Assembly: GCA_026989435.1 (NCBI GenBank)
Contig: JALSJI010000001.1
Span: 1-35,877, forward strand
Source of the DNA: Sulfurovum sp.
GTDB lineage: Bacteria > Campylobacterota > Campylobacteria > Campylobacterales > Sulfurovaceae
Direction of reading: 5' to 3'
DNA: 35,877 bases
The notes beneath the pieces are model-generated. The model was not told the origin of the DNA. It did no database searches and saw only the letters and a program-made list of their open reading frames with translations. A program made the translations under genes and the position numbers. Within the stretch, counting starts at the first letter, position 1. Every line of letters begins with the position of its first letter. Below are positions 26,240 to 32,127 of this stretch, in pieces.

Positions 26240-26467
26240 ATGGATATGGATCTTAGAAACTTACAAGGTTACGCAAGTTTCTTTATGACTATTTTTTTGG
26301 TAATTATGCTATATGGATATATTTTTCATCTCTATAGGGCCGAGAAAAAAGGTGAGCGGGATTACGAAAAATATGGGAAGATTGCACTTGATGATGAGAT
26401 TGACTCTACCCCTGTAGAAGATAAACCTGCAGGGAAAAGACACATTAAGCAGGAGGAAAAGAAATGA
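26240..26467 (+). CDS. ccoQ: Cytochrome c oxidase cbb3-type subunit IV (CcoQ)
   Basis: A 75-residue protein with one membrane helix (about 12-32, YASFFMTIFLVIMLYGYIFH) and a charged tail with HLYRAEKKGERDYEKYG, the usual CcoQ/FixQ pattern. CcoQ stabilises the association of CcoP with CcoNO. Its stop overlaps the ccoP ATG by four bases. Confidence 0.88.
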   Translation: MDMDLRNLQGYASFFMTIFLVIMLYGYIFHLYRAEKKGERDYEKYGKIALDDEIDSTPVEDKPAGKRHIKQEEKK

Positions 26468-27354
26468 ATGGATTAATGATAAAAGCATTAGTATTTGCGG
26501 CAATATTGATGCTTGCTACAATTTATGTGGTAACGAAGTTAAATATTGATATTGCAGGTGACTCGATAAATGCGATAACAATGGCCGGAGCGTTGGCAGT
26601 TGCCGTACTTACGGGTGCAGTTTCTGCAAAATATATCAATCAAATGAAAACAGACAGTGTCAGCGGTAAACTTGTAGATGAAAATTGGGATGGTATCGGT
26701 GAGTATAAAAACGAATTACCGTCAGGTTGGGCGTATACGTTTTTAGCTGTGTTTATGTGGTCTATGTGGTATGGTTTCTTTGGTTACCCTATTAATGCAT
26801 ATAGTCAGATTGGCGAATATAACGAAGAGGTACTTGCATACAATGCAAAATTTGAAGAAAAGCATAAAAATGCAGACGAAGCAACGCTTAAAGAGATGGG
26901 AGAATCTATTTTTTTGGTGCAGTGTTCCCAATGTCATGGAGCAACGGGTGACGGACTTTCAGGCCGTGCACAAGATTTTTCCGCACGTATGAGTAAAGAA
27001 CAAATTTTGGATGTCATTAAAAACGGTTCAAATCAATTAGGGTACCCAATGGGTGCGATGCCTCCGGGAATGGCTAGCGGTAAAGACGCTGAAGAGATTA
27101 CAGCATATATTGCCGGGGGACTTAAAGGTGAAGCACCTGCAGCATACGCAGCATGTACATCATGCCATGGAGCAGATAGTAAAGGAAATAACGGCATGGC
27201 ACCAAATTTGTTAGCCTATGATGCAACGTTAATGAAGCATGTGTTAGAGCATGGTAAAAAGGGTATTATCGGTAAAATGCCTTCATTTAAAACACTGATT
27301 ACCCCGGTACAAGAAAAAGCTTTGACTACTTATATTCAGTCATTGTCACAATAA
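26464..27354 (+). CDS. ccoP: Cytochrome c oxidase cbb3-type subunit III (diheme)
   Basis: A 296-residue diheme cytochrome c and the entry point for electrons into the cbb3 oxidase. Two N-terminal helices (about 5-23 and 36-55) are followed by a third hydrophobic segment near 88-108 (WAYTFLAVFMWSMWYGFFG), which is normal for Campylobacterota CcoP. Heme sites are CSQCH (154-158) and CTSCH (231-235), with Met ligands likely in YPMGAMP and KMPSF. AGGAGG precedes the ATG. The C-terminal 120 residues are closely similar to the tail of ctaC, as described there. Confidence 0.96.
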   Translation: MNGLMIKALVFAAILMLATIYVVTKLNIDIAGDSINAITMAGALAVAVLTGAVSAKYINQMKTDSVSGKLVDENWDGIGEYKNELPSGWAYTFLAVFMWSMWYGFFGYPINAYSQIGEYNEEVLAYNAKFEEKHKNADEATLKEMGESIFLVQCSQCHGATGDGLSGRAQDFSARMSKEQILDVIKNGSNQLGYPMGAMPPGMASGKDAEEITAYIAGGLKGEAPAAYAACTSCHGADSKGNNGMAPNLLAYDATLMKHVLEHGKKGIIGKMPSFKTLITPVQEKALTTYIQSLSQ

Positions 27355-27364
27355 GGAGTATAGT

Positions 27365-27601
27365 ATGGCAGAAAATACAAAAAGATCCGTTTTTGGATTT
27401 CATGGTATCTTTGGTGTATTGATTTCAATTTTTGGACTTATATTCATCTGGGCAGTTTTGATGTCTCAGGCAATTGTGGTGCAACAAAAATCGGCACATA
27501 ATCCCTATGACCATGCACCTGTACGTGATATACATAATGTTAAAATGATTTCAGTAGAGAATAAAAAGTTTTCGATTACGGAAAGGACAAAAAATGATTA
27601 A
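27365..27601 (+). CDS. DUF4006 family protein
   Basis: A 78-residue protein with a single membrane helix (about 15-36, GVLISIFGLIFIWAVLMSQA) and a short soluble tail. I recognise it as DUF4006, a small family found next to ccoP in Campylobacterota. Presumably it takes part in assembly or stability of the cbb3 oxidase, but no function is established. AAGGAG lies before the ATG. It overlaps the next small gene by eight bases. Confidence 0.8.
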   Translation: MAENTKRSVFGFHGIFGVLISIFGLIFIWAVLMSQAIVVQQKSAHNPYDHAPVRDIHNVKMISVENKKFSITERTKND

Positions 27602-27701
27602 ATATATGGATAAAGTGTTATTTGCATGTATGGCATTTGCTGCGATAGCAGCGATATTTTTATCATTGAATGGTGATAAATATCTATTGTATGTAAATTA
27701 A
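27594..27701 (+). CDS. 35-residue single-helix membrane peptide in the cco operon
   Basis: An ATG at 27594 lies inside the last codons of the DUF4006 gene and is preceded by AAAGGACA at a good distance. The frame runs 36 codons to a TAA at 27699-27701, one base before the next ATG. The peptide starts MIKYMDKVLFACMAFAAI and has one membrane helix (about residues 7-24, Ala/Phe/Ile-rich) with a short polar end (LNGDKYLLYVN). Its exact fit between two genes with an 8-base overlap upstream and 1-base gap downstream, plus its ribosome site, support real translation. It could be a further small subunit or assembly factor of the cbb3 complex. Confidence 0.7.
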   Translation: MIKYMDKVLFACMAFAAIAAIFLSLNGDKYLLYVN

Positions 27702-27702
27702 T

Positions 27703-28887
27703 ATGAACCAAGCAACATTCAAAACGAGACTTCATTATGGAGTCTTTGTTGTGTGTGCTTTCATACTCTACCCCTCTTTTCTTCCTGCTACAGCCGTTCT
27801 TAAAAATGATCTTTTAAAGCTTGAAGCAGTAGCACTTATAGAAGAGATAGGCAAAGAACTTCAAGAGAAAACAGGGGTATATGCTTATGTGATAGCAACC
27901 AATGAACATTTCCCACCACGGTTTAATCTGGTTTCTTATAGTAAAAAATATGAAAATAGTATGCATAAGCCTTATGTGGTATATATTTTTGCACCTTATG
28001 CAGCAATTACTGAAAAATCAGAGGCGAGAGGAAGGGTAGGAATTATTCCTTCTTCGAAAGAGCTAAAAGCTATGTATCATTATGAAGATGTGAGAGATGC
28101 AGGCATTAATATCGTAGCTATCAAGGACTCTAATACGGATGAAGATAAGTTTAATATCGGTGTTTTACAAGCCTACTCGGTACTTTCAGATCATATTGCA
28201 GAAAGCAAAGGTGTAACTTTGACCAAGACAATTCCCGATGAAATGGGTACGATGGTAAGGGTACTGAGAGTTATTATTTACAGCGGTACGGCGGTACTGT
28301 TTTGGATATTTGTGATAAGACCCTATTGGAGAAAAAAAGAGATGGAAAATAACAAAAAAACATACTGGCCGCATATGATTGTAGGGTTTCTGGTTTTGGC
28401 GCTTACGCTGAGTTATTGGACCGTAAAATCAGCATCTTCATTACCCGTACAAGAGGTTAATGACTATATGATGAAATACCAACAAGCAGATATTTATATC
28501 AATGATATATTAGAAAAAAAATCAGCTTTTGATGCCTTATATACAATTGAAGCTAAAGGTATTCAAACAATGGCAATGTCGGACAATATACACTCTAAGT
28601 TACCCCAACCTGAAGTAGTCAAACTTTTGCAAGGAAAGAATAGGTTTCGTTATCGTGTACAGACAAAAGAAGGTAAGACAGTTGAGGATGCACATGTGAG
28701 TTTTTTGCTTACAAGACCTCATACAAGGGTGGATGATGTGATGATAGAGAATGTGCCGTTTCATGACGGTGCTTATACAGTGAATATAGATATTCAAAAA
28801 GAGGGGCGATATACGCTGCAATTAAGGGTTGAAATTGATGAGAATACTATAGGATATTTGAAACTTCCCGCATATCTAAAACCGTAA
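27703..28887 (+). CDS. TPM-like/FixH fusion protein
   Basis: A 394-residue protein that appears to join two units. Residues 1-30 are a signal/membrane segment. Residues about 35-180 resemble a TPM domain (LIEEIGKELQEKTGVYAYVI, then VGIIPSSKEL and a helix). A membrane helix lies at about 187-205. From residue 218 the sequence is FixH-like: TYWPHMIVGFLV helix, VNDYMMKYQQADIYIND (the FixH 'DYY..g..in' segment), and a beta-rich C terminus (LLTRPHTRVDDV, FHDGAYTVNIDI). FixH is needed for cbb3 copper loading or assembly. Met214 (ATG at 28342) follows GGAG by 10 bases, so a separate FixH could start inside. The TPM call is by resemblance only. Confidence 0.7.
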   Translation: MNQATFKTRLHYGVFVVCAFILYPSFLPATAVLKNDLLKLEAVALIEEIGKELQEKTGVYAYVIATNEHFPPRFNLVSYSKKYENSMHKPYVVYIFAPYAAITEKSEARGRVGIIPSSKELKAMYHYEDVRDAGINIVAIKDSNTDEDKFNIGVLQAYSVLSDHIAESKGVTLTKTIPDEMGTMVRVLRVIIYSGTAVLFWIFVIRPYWRKKEMENNKKTYWPHMIVGFLVLALTLSYWTVKSASSLPVQEVNDYMMKYQQADIYINDILEKKSAFDALYTIEAKGIQTMAMSDNIHSKLPQPEVVKLLQGKNRFRYRVQTKEGKTVEDAHVSFLLTRPHTRVDDVMIENVPFHDGAYTVNIDIQKEGRYTLQLRVEIDENTIGYLKLPAYLKP

Positions 28888-28951
28888 GGATTATTTTCTA
28901 TATCTTCTTTATAAATCCTATACGGGAAAGTCACACTAGAGACGATTATGT

Positions 28952-28957
28952 TATAAT
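28952..28957 (+). promoter_or_regulatory. -10 element immediately before addB (probable leaderless start)
   Basis: TATAAT ends only six bases before the addB ATG at 28964, so a transcript starting at the normal distance would begin at or next to the start codon. No ribosome site is visible. Just upstream, the end of the FixH gene and the following bases can form a bulged hairpin (CCGT/AGGATT with AATCCT/ACGG), a likely end of the cco transcript. Confidence 0.55.
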
Positions 28958-28963
28958 GACTTT

Positions 28964-31321
28964 ATGAATCAACTGCATATTTACCCTACGTCTAGAGCAT
29001 TGAGAACAGTGAGTAAAGTATATAAAGCCCAAGAGGGATTGTTGCCTACGCTTATGCGAATGGACGAGTTTGAACACAGGGCTATACTCTTAGAGGATAA
29101 AATAGAGATAGACCCTTTGCAACGTATATTGCTGTTGCGTCAGGCGGCAAGGTTTGATGTCTTTAATGATTTGAAATTAGATTTATCTTTGGTACGATTT
29201 TTCACTAAAAGCGATGCTCTGTTTAAGTTTTTTGAAGAGTTGGCGGGTGAAGGTGTAGACTTTAATACCTTGGTTGAAGCAGACGCATATGCAGAGTTTG
29301 GTATGCACATTGAGATATTGGAGAGATTATTTTTAAATTACTATACCTTGCTTGAAGCAAAAGGGTTAATTGACAAAGCATTTATTCCCAACGGCTATAG
29401 GCTTAATGAGGGGTTTTTACGTAGCTATGAAAAGATAGAGATACATTTAGAAGGGTATTTGAGCCATTTTGAACTAGGACTTTTAGAAAAGATTGCCCAA
29501 AAAGTGCCGCTTTCGCTTTACTATACGACAAGCAAGTTCAACAGAAAAATGCAGGAGCGTTTTGAAACTTTGGGTATCAAGCTGGCTAACAATAAGCATA
29601 TTCATTTTTCCTTATCGACTCAAAAAATACTCCATAGTATAGACAATGACGAGACAATAGATGCTACAGTGTATGCCGTAGAAGAGAGAGTAGAGCAGAT
29701 AGCCGTTGCCTTTAAAAAGATAGAACAGATGGTTCGTTCCGGCATAAGCCCTGAAGAGATTGTACTGGTTTTGCCCGATGAGAGCTTTAAAGAGCAATTT
29801 ATGCTTTTTGACACACATAATAACCTAAACTTCGCGATGGGATATGACTATAGCAAGGGTCGTATTTATCAATCTTTAGAAGCACTCTACAGGTATTTTC
29901 AAAGCAGGGACAAGGAGAGTCGACAGCTACTTGAACGTTATGGTTTTAAGATAGAAGAGATAGATGTATTGATTCACGGTAAAGAGATAAGGAGTGAAGT
30001 GTTTTTTTCTATCATTGTAGAGTTAGGTTTACATGAAAGTCTGCTTATAAAGGGGGAGAAAGAAGAGAAGTATCATGAGCGTGTGTATGAAAAGTATCTA
30101 CAATTTATCAAAGTATTCGAAGATGAAAAGATGCGCTTTGACGAATGGCTCTTTTTATGGCTAAAATCGTTAAGTAAAATCACGATAGATGATGTGCGTG
30201 GCGGTTTAGTCACCGTGATGGGAGTATTGGAGACTAGAGGGGTTAGCTTTGAGGGTGTGATCATTGTAGATTTTAACGAAGGCGTAGTACCAGCTACATC
30301 GAGTAAAGACCAGTTCCTCAACTCACAAGTAAGAGCCTTTGCCAACCTCCCTACTAAACACGACAGAGAAGCCTTGCAAAAGCAGTACTACAAACGCCTA
30401 CTAGAGCAAGCAAAAAATGCAGTCATCCTCTACAGGACCTCGGACAACAAACTACCCTCAAAGTTCCTCTATGAGCTAGGCTTGGGTGAAGCCAAATCGG
30501 TACAAGCAGACTTTGACCTGCTTTATAGCGAGAAGAGTCAGATACAAGTACAGAGTGATCCTGTGATAGAAAATTTTGATGCCTCTAGCATCACATGGTC
30601 AGCCTCACGCCTCAAGACCTATTTAGAGTGTAAACGCAAGTACTACTACCGCTACTTAAAAAAGCTAAAAGCAAAAGAAGACGATGAGATCAATGAGGGG
30701 GCATTTATGCATACACTCTTAGATCATCTGCATAGAGAACACGATAGCTATAGCAATAAAGATGAGATGCAAAAAAACATAGATATGTTGCTAGATAAAC
30801 TACTCCCTTTTGATGATGCCTCTATCCACTATAAAAAACTTCTATGGAGAGCCAAATTAAAAGGTTATATAGACGCACAGATAGACCACTTTAATGCCCG
30901 GTGGAAGGTAGTAGAGAGAGAAAAAGAGTTCTTAGGAGAGATAGGCGGACTCACATTCAAAGGACGCATAGACCGTATAGATCAAAATGCCCCCCATACA
31001 CTAGTACTAGACTACAAAAGCGGCAGCACCAAAGAAGCCCAAAAAACCAAAAACCTAGAAACCCTAAATGACCTACAAATGAGCATCTACCACTACTTAC
31101 TAAGCCCAAAGTACCCCAACATCACTTTGGCATTTGTGAAGCTATTTGAGGGTGGGGAGATAGAAGAGATAACCGCACTTGAAGAGAAAAATGAAAGGTT
31201 AGCAGACGTTATCATTGAACTTAAACAAACCAAGAGCTTTGTAGCTGAGAAGTGTGAGGACTTGCAGCGGTGCAAGTGGTGTGAGTTTACGCTTTTATGC
31301 GGGAGAGGGGAGTATATATAA
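28964..31321 (+). CDS. addB: AddB-like PD-(D/E)XK nuclease subunit
   Basis: A 785-residue partner of AddA in double-strand break processing (AddAB, the RecBCD counterpart of Campylobacterota). The N-terminal UvrD-like region lacks an intact Walker A, as in AddB proteins. The C-terminal RecB nuclease domain begins near residue 543 (WSASRLKTYLECKRKYYYR). It includes FKGRIDRID and LVLDYKSGS (Asp and DxK catalytic residues). The iron-sulfur cysteines are the one in LECKR and three at the end (Cys770, Cys773, Cys779). The ATG lies six bases after a TATAAT, so translation may be leaderless. Codon choice shifts in the last third. Confidence 0.88.
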   Translation: MNQLHIYPTSRALRTVSKVYKAQEGLLPTLMRMDEFEHRAILLEDKIEIDPLQRILLLRQAARFDVFNDLKLDLSLVRFFTKSDALFKFFEELAGEGVDFNTLVEADAYAEFGMHIEILERLFLNYYTLLEAKGLIDKAFIPNGYRLNEGFLRSYEKIEIHLEGYLSHFELGLLEKIAQKVPLSLYYTTSKFNRKMQERFETLGIKLANNKHIHFSLSTQKILHSIDNDETIDATVYAVEERVEQIAVAFKKIEQMVRSGISPEEIVLVLPDESFKEQFMLFDTHNNLNFAMGYDYSKGRIYQSLEALYRYFQSRDKESRQLLERYGFKIEEIDVLIHGKEIRSEVFFSIIVELGLHESLLIKGEKEEKYHERVYEKYLQFIKVFEDEKMRFDEWLFLWLKSLSKITIDDVRGGLVTVMGVLETRGVSFEGVIIVDFNEGVVPATSSKDQFLNSQVRAFANLPTKHDREALQKQYYKRLLEQAKNAVILYRTSDNKLPSKFLYELGLGEAKSVQADFDLLYSEKSQIQVQSDPVIENFDASSITWSASRLKTYLECKRKYYYRYLKKLKAKEDDEINEGAFMHTLLDHLHREHDSYSNKDEMQKNIDMLLDKLLPFDDASIHYKKLLWRAKLKGYIDAQIDHFNARWKVVEREKEFLGEIGGLTFKGRIDRIDQNAPHTLVLDYKSGSTKEAQKTKNLETLNDLQMSIYHYLLSPKYPNITLAFVKLFEGGEIEEITALEEKNERLADVIIELKQTKSFVAEKCEDLQRCKWCEFTLLCGRGEYI

Positions 31322-31362
31322 AAAGTATCGTTTTGTAGCTATATTATAGGTAAAATGATTTT

Positions 31363-31461
31363 ATGAAAAAGACAATAAACTATACAGATGGCGAGAGAAT
31401 TAAAATCATAGAAGATTTTTTACCAATACCTGAAGAGATTGTGTTGGAAGATGATGCGTAA
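31363..31461 (+). pseudogene. Truncated antitoxin relic (CopG/BrnA-like N terminus)
   Basis: A 32-codon frame starts MKKTINYTDGERIKIIEDFL and continues PIPEEIVLEDD before a TAA. This is the usual N terminus of CopG/BrnA-type antitoxins (the 'vkDFLPsPEeLv' segment), which normally run about 80-90 residues with a ribbon-helix-helix DNA-binding part. The rest is missing and no homologous continuation is seen in other frames up to 31560, so I read it as the stub of a second toxin-antitoxin locus. TAAAAT at 31351-31356 is six bases before the ATG, the same geometry as at addB. The family call is from memory of the pattern. Confidence 0.5.
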
Positions 31462-31559
31462 TTGTACTTATATGTATGTAGAGAAGCAGTTGTATTAGCG
31501 GACTAATTATGGACGGTAAAACATTTGATGATTAAAGCGATGTCTGTGGATTAGTATAC

Positions 31560-31598
31560 TTGACGATATCTTGTCAACTATGCTACAATGGATACAAT
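31560..31598 (+). promoter_or_regulatory. Promoter and operator of the YefM/YoeB module
   Basis: TTGACG (31560-31565) and TACAAT (31584-31589, preceded by TGC for an extended -10) are 18 bp apart. A second pair, TTGTCA (31571-31576) and TACAAT (31593-31598), has a 16-bp spacer. TTGAC-N8-GTCAA (31560-31577) is an inverted repeat covering the -35 region, as expected of an operator autoregulated by the antitoxin. AAGGAG (31604-31609) is the ribosome site of the antitoxin. Confidence 0.6.
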
Positions 31599-31615
31599 AC
31601 TATAAGGAGTACCCT

Positions 31616-31867
31616 GTGAAAGCTATCGTTTATTCAAATGCTAGAAACAATTTAAGAGGTCTTATCAATAAAGTCTGTGATGATTTTGATGAGTATATGA
31701 TAAGTACCAAAGATAATAAAACAGCGGTACTCATCTCTTATGATGAGTATGCTTCTATGAAGGAGACTTTGTATCTCATGTCATCCAAAACCAATAAAGA
31801 GAGACTCGATGAAGCAGTAGAGCAGATAGAAAATGCAAACTTTACTACCAAAGAGATAGATGTATGA
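31616..31867 (+). CDS. Type II antitoxin, Phd/YefM family
   Basis: An 83-residue antitoxin that binds the YoeB toxin and represses its own promoter. The N-terminal DNA-binding part begins MKAIVYSNARNNLRGLINKV (the 'ysear..l..li..v' pattern of YefM), then TAVLISYDEYASMKETLYL, a conserved family stretch, and an acidic C-terminal tail that wraps the toxin. I set the start at the GTG at 31616, six bases after AAGGAG; a longer frame upstream overlaps the promoter. Its stop overlaps the toxin ATG by four bases. Confidence 0.88.
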   Translation: MKAIVYSNARNNLRGLINKVCDDFDEYMISTKDNKTAVLISYDEYASMKETLYLMSSKTNKERLDEAVEQIENANFTTKEIDV

Positions 31868-32127
31868 TACTTGGCTTTGCCGATAGGGGTTGGGAAGATT
31901 ATCAGTATTGGGTACAACATGATAAAAAAATACTCAAAAGAATCAATTTGCTTTTAGCAGATATCAAAAGAAACCCTCACGATAAAAACGGCATTGGCAA
32001 ACCTGAAAGACTGAAAGAAAATTATAGTGGGTATCTGTCACGACGCATTACAGCAGATCATAGGCTTGTCTATAAGGTGTTGAATGATTTGATTATTGTG
32101 CCACAGTGTCGGTTTCATTATGAGTAA
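31864..32127 (+). CDS. yoeB: Type II toxin, YoeB/Txe family mRNA endonuclease
   Basis: An 87-residue ribosome-dependent RNase of the RelE superfamily that cuts mRNA in the A site. The sequence closely follows E. coli YoeB: WEDYQYWVQHDKKILKRIN, GKPERLKENYSGYLSRRI and ADHRLVYKV. The catalytic residues appear intact as Glu48, Arg67, His85 and Tyr86 (CRFHY at the end). It is thus likely an active toxin, balanced by the antitoxin before it. Its stop at 32125-32127 lies inside the addA coding region, overlapping it by eight bases. Confidence 0.93.
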   Translation: MILGFADRGWEDYQYWVQHDKKILKRINLLLADIKRNPHDKNGIGKPERLKENYSGYLSRRITADHRLVYKVLNDLIIVPQCRFHYE

